Part shown: piece by piece, positions 30,891-38,309 of the stretch
Layout: every line of letters starts with the position of its first letter
Numbering within the stretch: the stretch's first letter is position 1
Source: Solirubrobacterales bacterium
GTDB taxonomy: Bacteria > Actinomycetota > Thermoleophilia > Solirubrobacterales > 70-9
Assembly: GCA_017304845.1 (NCBI GenBank)
Contig: JAFKLL010000025.1
Location: 1 to 44,726 of the forward strand
Length of the DNA: 44,726 bases
Direction: 5' to 3'
The notes under the pieces: generated by a model
What the model was told of the DNA's origin: nothing
Seen by the model: only the letters and a program-made list of their open reading frames with translations
Database searches by the model: none
Made by a program: the position numbers and the translations under genes

Positions 30891-31550
30891 GTGGGAGCGT
30901 TCATGAACATCTCCACACTCTGGCTCGCCGACAGCACGAGGATCGACTGGGAAGCAGGAGAGCGCGCCCTGGCCGCGTTCAAGTGCCCCGCCGACGGCTT
31001 CCCGGAGGACTCACCCCTGTCGGGGAGCTTCCTCGAAGACGTCATCCTCGAGGCATACGCCAAAGAGAACGCCACCACTGACGCGCAGCGAAAGAACCAC
31101 GTCGATGCGCTCACAAGGCCGGCCTTCGAGCTGGTTCGGGAATCCGTCGAGAACGGCTCCAGCGAAGTCGCCGAGATCCGGCACGGAGGGTGGAGGGTCT
31201 TCGCGAGCGGCGGACTGACCCACAGCGACCCTGCCACCGACTTCGCCGATGCCATCGACACGCTCGACGGGACCGGGATCCTCGAGGCGGCCGGATTCAA
31301 CCCGTCCCATCAGGAGATCGAGGTCGTCACGCACTCCCACAAGCACGGGGTCGACCTGTCCGCCCACCGGCCCGGTACCGCAGAAGCTCGCCTCGTCGCG
31401 ATCGCACGCGAAAGCTGGACCGACATCAACCACCGATCCGATGTTCCCGACGAGCCGCCAGAGGACGACCTCGAGGCGGTTCAGATCTACATCGACTGCC
31501 AGCCCGCTGGCAGCTACCTGGGCAGCGAACTGCTGCCCATCGGTGCGTAG
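30891..31550 (+). CDS. Hypothetical acidic protein
   Basis: 219 residues from a GTG with GAGGAG 7 bases upstream; an ATG at 30903, after GGGAG, is nearly as good. It follows the NADAR gene by one base, so the two form an operon. The middle part is helical (FLEDVILEAYAKENATTDAQRKNHVDALTRPAFELVRESVE shown only as a region at about 45-90), followed by a beta-rich part with VVTHSHKHGVDLSAHRPG. The C-terminus IYIDCQPAGSYLGSELLPIGA has one Cys. No family recognised. Co-transcription suggests that it works with the NADAR protein. Confidence 0.6.
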   Translation: MGAFMNISTLWLADSTRIDWEAGERALAAFKCPADGFPEDSPLSGSFLEDVILEAYAKENATTDAQRKNHVDALTRPAFELVRESVENGSSEVAEIRHGGWRVFASGGLTHSDPATDFADAIDTLDGTGILEAAGFNPSHQEIEVVTHSHKHGVDLSAHRPGTAEARLVAIARESWTDINHRSDVPDEPPEDDLEAVQIYIDCQPAGSYLGSELLPIGA

Positions 31551-31570
31551 ACACACCACGCATCACGGCT

Positions 31571-31587
31571 GAGGGACCGACTCCCTC
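31571..31587 (+). repeat. CCGAC-loop hairpin, copy 3
   Basis: GAGGGACCGACTCCCTC, identical to 27342 and 28339, only 20 bases after the stop of the preceding gene and 8 bases before the terminator stem. Confidence 0.65.
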
Positions 31588-31594
31588 ATGAAGA

Positions 31595-31622
31595 GAGCGC
31601 CCGTCGACACAGACGGGCGCTC
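31595..31622. terminator. Terminator hairpin (GAGCGCCCGTC / GACGGGCGCTC)
   Basis: 11-bp perfect stem with the loop GACACA. It differs in sequence from the CGAAAGGCC terminators but takes the same place after a CCGAC hairpin. Confidence 0.7.
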
Positions 31623-31664
31623 CCACATTCCCTGCCGGCTAGCAGGAGAAGGAGCAACACGAAA

Positions 31665-31985
31665 ATGAAGAACGCCAAGAACACCCGCATCCAGACCACC
31701 CACGGCCTCACCACCCGGGCAGACAACAAGAAGGTCGTCCGTCGCGGCTCGCGGAGCGAGGTTCACTTCGGTCCGGAGATTGAGACCGCAGACAAGCTGA
31801 CCGGCCCCGCCGCGGAAGCCCGGGGCCTCATGGAGTACCACCGAAGCAAGGCCCAGGAGGCGATCACCAACGCGATCAGCCGCGGCTCCTCGCGTGCCGA
31901 CGCGATGCGTCACGCGCGCGGACACCTCCTCGCCGGCCAGAAGGCCCAGATCCAGTACCGCGCGGAGCTCGTCTGGGCGTCCTGA
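31665..31985 (+). CDS. Small basic helical protein
   Basis: 106 residues, basic N-terminus and a long helix in the second half (AEARGLMEYHRSKAQEAITNAISRG, about 50-75). No membrane segment and no cysteine. Two overlapping purine-rich ribosome sites (GCAGGAG, AAGGAG) precede the ATG. It may bind nucleic acid given its charge. No family recognised. It starts a run of small genes with the same strand and short gaps. Confidence 0.6.
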   Translation: MKNAKNTRIQTTHGLTTRADNKKVVRRGSRSEVHFGPEIETADKLTGPAAEARGLMEYHRSKAQEAITNAISRGSSRADAMRHARGHLLAGQKAQIQYRAELVWAS

Positions 31986-32004
31986 ATCTGAGAAAGGAGA
32001 CCCC

Positions 32005-32580
32005 ATGGGTCTGACACACCGTGCATCACTCTCGTTCGCCGGCTGCCGACGTGTGGCCGCACGCCCGGTGGTCTACGAACCACTGGACGACAACAACACC
32101 ACCTGGAAGCGTTTCGAACGCACCATGAAAGGAGAAACGAGGTTCCCGGGAGGTCCGCCTTTCGTACCCTGGGACGAGGCGACACCGCGACAACGGTGTT
32201 TCGCCAACCTGCTCGACCGGGTGCTCGACCACCGGCCATTCCTCGAGGTTGACCTTTTCGACGACATCCACCGGCGCCTGAGGGCAAACGACATGGAGCC
32301 ACCAGAAACGACCGGCGTTCTCGTCCTCGTCGTCACGCCGGAACCATGGCAGCGCGACGGAATCGCGTCCCGGGAATGCTCGATCGGCTGGCTCGACTCA
32401 GGTGAGATCGAAAGCCAACAAGACATCGAAGTGACCGTCAACACCACGCTTGAGGAGATGAGCTTCCACAAGCCGATCCTCGAGATCAAGACCTTCCTCT
32501 TCAACACCGAGGAAGGCGACTTCACCGAGCTTGCCTACGAGATCCCAATCCCAGGCGAGCTCGCAGCAATGGCCACCTAA
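32005..32580 (+). CDS. Hypothetical protein
   Basis: 191 residues; the ATG at 32005 has AAAGGAG at good spacing. The central part (RCFANLLDRVLDHRPFLEVDLFDDIHRRLRA, region about 68-98) is helical, and the second half has strands (TGVLVLVVTPEPWQ, ILEIKTFLFNTEEGDF). No known motif. It belongs to the run of orphan genes between 31665 and 35677. Confidence 0.6.
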   Translation: MGLTHRASLSFAGCRRVAARPVVYEPLDDNNTTWKRFERTMKGETRFPGGPPFVPWDEATPRQRCFANLLDRVLDHRPFLEVDLFDDIHRRLRANDMEPPETTGVLVLVVTPEPWQRDGIASRECSIGWLDSGEIESQQDIEVTVNTTLEEMSFHKPILEIKTFLFNTEEGDFTELAYEIPIPGELAAMAT

Positions 32581-32661
32581 CCGGCCGTCATGGCCGCAGG
32601 ACCACTTCCTGCATCCATTCCGCCGAACCATCGCGTTCGGCCACAGCAAAAGGAGAGACCA

Positions 32662-33285
32662 ATGGCGACATTGGAGAAACCACGCACGGCTGCTTCATCG
32701 GCAACCCCCAAGAAGCGTCACCGCAAGACGACGGTTGCCTCGACGATGGCGGGGAAACCCATTCATCTCCCGCGCACCAACAGGCTCGACGTTGTGCTCG
32801 AGAAGCCGTTCTACGACGTCGAGGTCGTCTTGTCGTTCGTCAGCAGCCACGGGCAGCCGAGCGACAGCGAAGTCATCAGGGCGTTTCGAAACGGAGCGGG
32901 CACGAAGATCGGCACCGTCCTCGGAGGAACCCGGGCCCTCGAGATGCTGCTCAAGGTCCGGGAGGTTGGAGGGGAGATCACCTTCAGAATGAGCAACCGG
33001 CATATCCCGCTCGGGGAGACCATCACGCCGGATCTCCGCCTCGCGAGCCTCGTGATGCTCGGATCCGAGCGGTTCACCGGCGACGCGGCCTGGGAGATCT
33101 GCGAACTCGCCGGCTACGACGAGACCCCGGAGGAGATGACCGAGAGGATCACCGGGCAGGCCTGGCGCATGGTGAACGTGGTCCAGCACGTCCCCATGCC
33201 TGTCGCCGCGGCAACGCTCGACCTGCTCCGCACCCGCGGATTCAGCAACGTCGGCGTGCGCCAGGCCGTGCCACGCAAGAAGTAG
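32662..33285 (+). CDS. Hypothetical protein
   Basis: 207 residues, ATG with AAAGGAGAG before it. The first 35 residues are Lys/Thr-rich and probably disordered. The rest is a compact alpha/beta domain (LDVVLEKPFYDVEVVLSFVSSHG, then TKIGTVLGGTRALEMLLKV) with a C-terminal helical part ending in RKK. Predicted soluble. No family recognised. The frame extends further upstream to 32590, but no ribosome site supports it. Confidence 0.6.
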   Translation: MATLEKPRTAASSATPKKRHRKTTVASTMAGKPIHLPRTNRLDVVLEKPFYDVEVVLSFVSSHGQPSDSEVIRAFRNGAGTKIGTVLGGTRALEMLLKVREVGGEITFRMSNRHIPLGETITPDLRLASLVMLGSERFTGDAAWEICELAGYDETPEEMTERITGQAWRMVNVVQHVPMPVAAATLDLLRTRGFSNVGVRQAVPRKK

Positions 33286-33334
33286 CGACCCCGCGGGATC
33301 GAAACCCGCGACCACCCAACACAGGAGGTGTCAG

Positions 33335-33655
33335 ATGAGAAACCAAGGAAGTCCCGCGGACTGGGACAGGCCCAGTCACGCCGAGATTCGCACCGCGATC
33401 GACCAGCTCGGCACCAACGGATTCGAGGAGATCCGCGAAGCCCTGACCGGCGGCGCTGAACCCTTCACGGACCAGATGAAACGGCGCATGGCGACCAGAA
33501 GGGCCGCACTACGCCGGGCCTACAACGTCCTGCGAGCCGCCGGCACCGAGAAGGTGCGAACTCACCTCGCCGCCCGCGACCACGGAGGGCTCACAGAGCC
33601 GCGGTCGCGACGCAGGACAAAGACCGGCTCGTCGCCGGCACCGGTCGCTCATTGA
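33335..33655 (+). CDS. Small basic helical protein
   Basis: 106 residues with an AGGAGGTG ribosome site, among the best in the block. Helical, very basic in the second half (KRRMATRRAALRRAYNVLRAAG) and with a disordered tail (EPRSRRRTKTGSSPAP). A DNA- or RNA-binding role is possible from charge alone. No family recognised. Confidence 0.6.
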   Translation: MRNQGSPADWDRPSHAEIRTAIDQLGTNGFEEIREALTGGAEPFTDQMKRRMATRRAALRRAYNVLRAAGTEKVRTHLAARDHGGLTEPRSRRRTKTGSSPAPVAH

Positions 33656-33723
33656 GCGGCAGGCCAGGAGAGCGGATCTACCGCTTCCCCTCCAACGAAA
33701 GCACTCCAGAAAGGAAAGCTCCG

Positions 33724-34287
33724 ATGAGCAACCAGCAACGAATGATGATCAGACCACTGCGAGACAGATCGGGATTCTCCGCCTGGTTCGACGGAACCAT
33801 TCGGATCACCGACCCGAGTTACATGACCGACCGTTTCTCCGGCGTCGTGCCACTCGAGGACCTCACAGTTGCCTTTGAGCAGCCCGGCCTGTGGGAGATC
33901 ACCGCGAACCTGATGGATCGCGTCCCCGACGCACGGACCGGCAGCCTCGTCATGCGCCGCGCCGTTGCCAACCCCAAGCCCGAAGACACCGAGACGTTCG
34001 AGCTCGGCCACACAGCAGTCGACACCGGCCACGTCGCGATCGTCGCCGAGAAGTTCGGACCTATCGGCAACTGGGACCGCTACGCCGCGGCCCTGCTCGA
34101 GAACGACCTAGAGGGCGGCGACATCGCCCGGGTCGACGGCACGATCGTCGTCGCCTCAGGGCTCGGTGATGGCAAATACGCCGTCTACGGCACCCGACTC
34201 CGCGCAACCGGGGAACTGGTACGAGTAGCCGTTGACTTCACTCCCAATCAGGCAGCCTGGGACCTGATCTACGGGAGCCGCAAGTAG
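33724..34287 (+). CDS. Hypothetical beta-rich protein, DUF4241-like(?)
   Basis: 187 residues from an ATG with AAAGGAAAG upstream. It has a phage-protein style opening (FDGTIRITDPSYMTD) and a C-terminal ASGLGDGKYAVYG followed by VRVAVDF, which resembles the GWGDGxY and DF pattern of DUF4241 proteins. Those have no established function. The stop is directly followed by the ATG of the next gene. Homology rests on these short motifs only. Confidence 0.55.
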   Translation: MSNQQRMMIRPLRDRSGFSAWFDGTIRITDPSYMTDRFSGVVPLEDLTVAFEQPGLWEITANLMDRVPDARTGSLVMRRAVANPKPEDTETFELGHTAVDTGHVAIVAEKFGPIGNWDRYAAALLENDLEGGDIARVDGTIVVASGLGDGKYAVYGTRLRATGELVRVAVDFTPNQAAWDLIYGSRK

Positions 34288-34764
34288 ATGGCCGGCAAGC
34301 ACACCAACAACACCGGAAAGTTCCAGCTCGACACGACCGGCCTCGTCGCGTCCATGAAGCGATTCGACGAAGGCTCCCGACAGGAAGAAGAGGTGGATCC
34401 GCTTGAGCCGAATCCGATCAGCCAGGACGCGGACACGATCCATCGCCTGATCACCCAGGCGATCTGGTCGGGCGCCCTGAGCTGTCCAGGTGAGAGGGAA
34501 ATCATCATCTATCCGAGCTCGGTAGAGGAGCCGCACGTGTGCCTCATCACCGTGTGGAACGCGACCCCCGACGGGAAGGCACACGTGGTTGCCGCCACCG
34601 CCGAGGCCCGCGAACTCGCAGCCCACGACAAGTGGGAAGGAGAAGACCGGTACTCCCTGACCGAGGAAGTACTCGAGCAGGTGATCGCGATGGCCAACTC
34701 CGTCGCGGATGAGATGGACGCGATCGAAACGATCGTTCGAAACCGGGCCGCGGAGCGCAACTAG
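34288..34764 (+). CDS. Hypothetical acidic protein
   Basis: 158 residues; the ATG is adjacent to the previous stop, with GGGAG in the previous gene as ribosome site. Acidic, a long helix at the C-terminus (VLEQVIAMANSVADEMDAIETIV, region about 130-152). A central strand pair (EIIIYPSS, VCLITVWNA). No family recognised. Translation is coupled to the preceding gene, so a shared task is likely. Confidence 0.6.
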   Translation: MAGKHTNNTGKFQLDTTGLVASMKRFDEGSRQEEEVDPLEPNPISQDADTIHRLITQAIWSGALSCPGEREIIIYPSSVEEPHVCLITVWNATPDGKAHVVAATAEARELAAHDKWEGEDRYSLTEEVLEQVIAMANSVADEMDAIETIVRNRAAERN

Positions 34765-34813
34765 TCGCGCCCGACCACCCGTCGCCGACACGGCGACCCA
34801 CAAAGGAGTTCCC

Positions 34814-35095
34814 ATGGAAACCCACACGGGAGACTTCACCCTGGCCAGGGCGCGCAAGCCCCTGGTCAAGGTGAGTCAGAACCCAGAGGCGGCAACAGTC
34901 GTCCTCACGCGCTGCCGGAAGCTCTACTTCGGTGGCCGGCGAATCCACCACGGACTAACAGGTGGCGCCCTTCTCGGCGCAGGCCTGCTTCTCCACAGAA
35001 AAGCAGTGACCGCGATCGGCGTCGCGCTAGTCATCCACGACCGGCGCGACTTTCCGTTCCCGCTGACCGATCCGAACGGCTGGGGTCCCAAATGA
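34814..35095 (+). CDS. Small membrane protein
   Basis: 93 residues with AAAGGAG before the ATG. A polar N-terminus of 45 residues leads to one or two short hydrophobic segments (GLTGGALLGAGLLL, AVTAIGVALVI). The next gene starts inside its stop codon (ATGA). Small membrane pairs like this are common in mobile elements, but their roles are mostly unknown. Confidence 0.6.
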   Translation: METHTGDFTLARARKPLVKVSQNPEAATVVLTRCRKLYFGGRRIHHGLTGGALLGAGLLLHRKAVTAIGVALVIHDRRDFPFPLTDPNGWGPK

Positions 35096-35379
35096 GAGCG
35101 CTGCTGCTCATCGCCCTGACCGTGATCGTCAGTCGATCCGTCCTGGACCCCGAAGCCGGAGTCTCCCTGCTTCAGGGAGCAGTCCTGATCGGTATCGGCT
35201 TCGTGGCCATCAACTGGCTGTTCCCCAAGCGCGGAATCTCGCTCACGACCCTGATCGCGTTCCACCTGATCACTCGCAGAAGAAAGGAGAAACGTCATGC
35301 GACACGTCAGAGCCCGGCTCGCTCGCATCGCCATCAGGCTCGCGATACTCGTCCTGCGCGCCACCGCCGCGCAGCTTGA
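35092..35379 (+). CDS. Small two-helix membrane protein
   Basis: 95 residues. Two membrane helices (LLLIALTVIVS and LLQGAVLIGIGFVAINWLF) and a long Arg/His-rich tail. The last 83 bases overlap the next gene, which has its own strong ribosome site, so either the tail is genuine overlap or the useful protein ends near residue 68. Starts within the stop of the previous gene. Confidence 0.5.
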   Translation: MRALLLIALTVIVSRSVLDPEAGVSLLQGAVLIGIGFVAINWLFPKRGISLTTLIAFHLITRRRKEKRHATRQSPARSHRHQARDTRPARHRRAA

Positions 35380-35677
35380 GAGCGACACAACCAGAAGTCG
35401 GAGAAGGCCGGCGCCTCCTCCGGACCCCGACTGCATCAGCTGCTCTGACTGCCTCGTGCCCGGGGTCTTCTGGCCAACCGATATCCACGAGGACAACACC
35501 CACGCCTGGCTCGAACGCTGCGACGAATGCCGCCGCTTCGACAGCGACATTCAGGCCGCCAACGAAGTCATTCGGCTCGGCCTCAGCAACGAACTGGGCG
35601 TCGCCAGACCCACAGGTTCCACCACGGATTCGCTTTACGCAAACCCGATCGGAACCCCAGGTCAGACGACGAAGTAG
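35297..35677 (+). CDS. Small zinc-ribbon-like protein
   Basis: 126 residues with AAAGGAG eight bases before the ATG. A basic, moderately hydrophobic N-terminus, then a Cys set CISCSDC followed 38 residues later by CDEC, enough for one zinc site. No further motif. Last gene of the accessory run; a nested hairpin follows its stop. Confidence 0.55.
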   Translation: MRHVRARLARIAIRLAILVLRATAAQLESDTTRSRRRPAPPPDPDCISCSDCLVPGVFWPTDIHEDNTHAWLERCDECRRFDSDIQAANEVIRLGLSNELGVARPTGSTTDSLYANPIGTPGQTTK

Positions 35678-35687
35678 AACGGGCCCC

Positions 35688-35734
35688 TAGCCGGCTAGTC
35701 AGGGGGGCTTATTCCCCTGCCTGTAGGCCGGCTA
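35688..35734. terminator. Nested hairpin closing the accessory block
   Basis: TAGCCGGC (35688-35695) pairs with GCCGGCTA (35727-35734), and inside it CAGGGG pairs with CCCCTG. It lies 10 bases after the last accessory stop. The following 35735-35860 shows nothing I recognise. Confidence 0.6.
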
Positions 35735-35864
35735 AGGACCCTCAAGCGAAAGAACAACTGGGAGCCGCGCTAGCAACGTCTCCGAGTAAGTCCTTTCGAT
35801 CGCGAGGTTAGCGCCTCCGCTCCGCCGATGCCACGGGCATCACTTACCAGCACCGCCCGATCCA

Positions 35865-35900
35865 GGGGGGTGGGGAGAGAGCCATCCGGCTCGACATACC
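35865..35900 (+). promoter_or_regulatory. Element promoter P4 (G-run / TCGACATACC)
   Basis: GGGGGGTGGGG with T at 35871, and TCGACATACC at 35891-35900, again 20 bases from T to T. An ATG stands at 35905, 14 bases after the second box begins. P4 precedes the primase and DNA-metabolism genes. Confidence 0.75.
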
Positions 35901-36057
35901 CCACATGGGGTCAATCTCCACAAGCACCGCCCGGATCGTCACAGGCCCCGAACGGGCCCCAATCCGGGTGCGCCAAGACCGGGGCCTTCCCCTGCCAAGC
36001 GCACCGAACCTTGCGGGCCGGCTACGCGCCGTCTCGCAGACAGCAAGGAGATTCATC

Positions 36058-36423
36058 ATGGAGAACAACTACTCGCCCTACTCGGCGAAGCTTGGTCTCA
36101 CACGCATCCACATCGCTGACGTAACTCTCGGCGACAGTAGGGAACGACTGACCTGGATTCGTTCCAGGAACCTCTCGGTCAACATCGTCACCAGCGAGAA
36201 AATCGTCGGTGCGAAGCTCGCCGCACCCCGTGTCGTAGGCGAGTTCACAGCCGACGAGGACAAGGACGAGATCAAGGATCTCTGCCGCGAGTACGTTCGC
36301 CGCATGACCACCCCGAGTCTCGGTCCGTGTCCGTTCCGGCGACTGGTGCCGCTCGACCTCAAGCCCGACGAGGAAGTCGAGCTCGACCTGATCGCGGAGC
36401 CCCTCTTCGGGACCTCGGCATGA
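36058..36423 (+). CDS. Hypothetical protein, first gene of replication operon
   Basis: 121 residues from the ATG at 36058, which has AAGGAG eight bases upstream. The same frame is open back to the ATG at 35905, exactly at the proposed +1 of P4, which would add 51 basic residues. The two starts may both be used, a leaderless long form and an internal short form. Domain content: a strand-rich protein (LTRIHIADVTLGD, then LSVNIVTSEKIVGAK) with a C-terminal VPLDLKPDEEVELDLIAEP. No family recognised. Its stop overlaps the primase start. Confidence 0.6.
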   Translation: MENNYSPYSAKLGLTRIHIADVTLGDSRERLTWIRSRNLSVNIVTSEKIVGAKLAAPRVVGEFTADEDKDEIKDLCREYVRRMTTPSLGPCPFRRLVPLDLKPDEEVELDLIAEPLFGTSA

Positions 36424-37514
36424 CCGTGGTGGCAGGCAACACAGCCACCCCGACCGTCAAAGTGCGGCTCGGCAACGGCCGTCTACTCGAAGAGCCACTC
36501 AACCCCGAACGCCAGGCCAAACTCTGGGGCCTGGTCGTTCACGGCGATCAGCTCGGAATGATCGAAGCGATCCGGGCAGAACGACCCGATGGGGGAAAGA
36601 AACTCAAGTTCCCCCACAGGGACAAGGAAGGCGGGGATATCTGGCTGCCCGCCGACAGTCCCGAGTCACTCGCGAAGTTCGTGACGAACTTCCGGGACGA
36701 CTACGAACTGTTCGCGACGCCAGCCACTTTCGCCGAAATGAACCCCGGCAACAGCGGCGTCACGGGCTCACTCGTAGTCTGGATAGACCAGGACGAGCCG
36801 GAGAAGATCGACCTCCTTCGTGAGTTCGAACACCGGCCGCACATGGTGGTTGCCACCGGCGGCTCGGGTGGTGTCCATGCGTTCTGGCGACTCTCCTATG
36901 CAGTGGGCCGAGACGAGCTCGGTGTCATGAATCGGAAACTCGTCGCAAGACTCGAGGGGGACCGGGCATCGCATAACCCCGCCCGGATCCTTCGCGTCCC
37001 CGGCTCGCTAAACCACAAGGCCAACTGCGGAGAAAACGCCGACGGCGTCTGTCGGATCATCTACGCCGACCTGCAACAGGCCACGTACGACCCGGAAGAG
37101 CTCGTCAAAGGGCTCCGGGACTACAAACAGCCCGCGAGGCCGCGACGCCGGCGTCAGTTCCCGACCGGCCAGTTCAACACCGCCGGGGAGTCGGGCTGGA
37201 TCGAGGAGACGGTGGAAGTAGCCGAGGGATCCAGTCCCACGGAATACCTCTACCGGCTGACCGGTGAAGCGGTCTCCGCCAGGGGCGGGCACATCCGATG
37301 CCCGTTCCATGACCACGAGGACCGCCATCCCTCCACCTACGTCTACGGGGACGTTGGCTCTGGTTGGTTCTGCTTCTCCTGCCACCGCGGAGGAGGACCG
37401 TTCCAACTCGCCGCGGCGCTCCACGGATGGACCGGCGGAGAGCTCACCGGAGACGAATTCAAACGAGCCGCAGCGGTGGTCGCCGCCGCATACGGCATCG
37501 ACCGAAAGGACTGA
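36420..37514 (+). CDS. RepB-like primase with CHC2 zinc finger
   Basis: 364 residues. About 100-240 matches the RepB-type primase fold: VVWIDQDEPEK with the acidic pair, then HMVVATGGSGGVHAFWRLS, NRKLVARLEGDRASHNPARILRVPGSLNHKAN. That order (acidic metal site, GSGG-H, RILR-PG-N-K) is characteristic of plasmid primases of this class. About 310-345 is a DnaG-like CHC2 zinc finger: CPFHDHEDRHPS, then FCFSCHRGG. The zinc finger usually sits N-terminal to a Toprim domain, but here it follows the catalytic part. It would prime replication or the transferred strand. The ATG at 36420 overlaps the upstream stop (ATGA). Confidence 0.8.
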   Translation: MTVVAGNTATPTVKVRLGNGRLLEEPLNPERQAKLWGLVVHGDQLGMIEAIRAERPDGGKKLKFPHRDKEGGDIWLPADSPESLAKFVTNFRDDYELFATPATFAEMNPGNSGVTGSLVVWIDQDEPEKIDLLREFEHRPHMVVATGGSGGVHAFWRLSYAVGRDELGVMNRKLVARLEGDRASHNPARILRVPGSLNHKANCGENADGVCRIIYADLQQATYDPEELVKGLRDYKQPARPRRRRQFPTGQFNTAGESGWIEETVEVAEGSSPTEYLYRLTGEAVSARGGHIRCPFHDHEDRHPSTYVYGDVGSGWFCFSCHRGGGPFQLAAALHGWTGGELTGDEFKRAAAVVAAAYGIDRKD

Positions 37515-37517
37515 ACC

Positions 37518-37937
37518 ATGTTCATGCTCCAGGACGAAATGACCAAGGAGGTGGCCACCAGGCCACTTCCAAACCTGCCCGTCAGAGGCCACGTGATCGG
37601 CCGTCAGGCCATCGGCCACCTCGACCCACGAACCGGGCTCGTTCTCCTCGATCGGCTGATCGATCGAAGCGCTTACGGCGCCGAGAAGTTCGGTGAGATC
37701 TGGCGAGACCGCGACAACTGTGCAGAGTTCTGCGAAGAGACCACCGATGCCGTGGTCTACGGCATGCAGGAAACAGCCCGGATCCAGGAAGGGCTGACCG
37801 CGCTGGCACCCGACAGCGAACAGGCCAACCACGCACTCGACCAGCTCGGCAACGCGGTCCGGTACGCAGCGTTGGCTGACCACTTCGCGCAGTGCGCCCA
37901 GGCCCAGATCGCAGGGGTTCAGGTCGGTCGCAAGTGA
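37518..37937 (+). CDS. Hypothetical protein, possible MazG-like fold
   Basis: 139 residues. The part RSAYGAEKFGEIWRDRDNCAEFCEETTDAVVY has the EExxD spacing seen in MazG-type nucleotide pyrophosphohydrolases and phage house-cleaning enzymes, but only one such motif is visible. Helical throughout. Three bases after the primase stop. Its TGA overlaps the GTG of the next gene, so it is translated as part of the operon. The enzyme assignment is weak. Confidence 0.5.
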   Translation: MFMLQDEMTKEVATRPLPNLPVRGHVIGRQAIGHLDPRTGLVLLDRLIDRSAYGAEKFGEIWRDRDNCAEFCEETTDAVVYGMQETARIQEGLTALAPDSEQANHALDQLGNAVRYAALADHFAQCAQAQIAGVQVGRK

Positions 37938-38296
37938 CCGGGCAGACCGACACCCGTCCGGTTGACTACAACATCCTGGCCAGCAGTGTCTTCGACGACG
38001 CCGCATTCCAGGCTGCCGCGCTCGCGGTCGTCAACCGAATCCGGGAACAGCTTGGTCTCCAGCACGCGGACCGACTGCTAGCCGGATACCGCAACGACGA
38101 GAAATGGGGCAACCCGGTCGTGTTCACCATCACGGCCGGCTGCCCGCTTCTCGTCGCCAGATACGAAAAACCAGATCGCCGGATTCTCGTCGACTCGATC
38201 AACTCCGAGCACGAGTTCCGGCTCATCAAAGGCTCCGTGGTGGAGCGGTTCGTCCATCTGTTCAACGACGGGCGCTACCCGGAGCTCGAAGCCTGA
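37934..38296 (+). CDS. Hypothetical protein
   Basis: 120 residues from a GTG that overlaps the previous stop. A helical N-terminal half (QAAALAVVNRIREQLGLQHADRLL, region about 23-46) and a beta-rich second half (NPVVFTITAGCPLLVARYE, then RRILVDSI). No motif recognised. Part of the replication operon by overlap. Confidence 0.6.
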   Translation: MTGQTDTRPVDYNILASSVFDDAAFQAAALAVVNRIREQLGLQHADRLLAGYRNDEKWGNPVVFTITAGCPLLVARYEKPDRRILVDSINSEHEFRLIKGSVVERFVHLFNDGRYPELEA

Positions 38297-38309
38297 CGAA
38301 AGGAATCTG

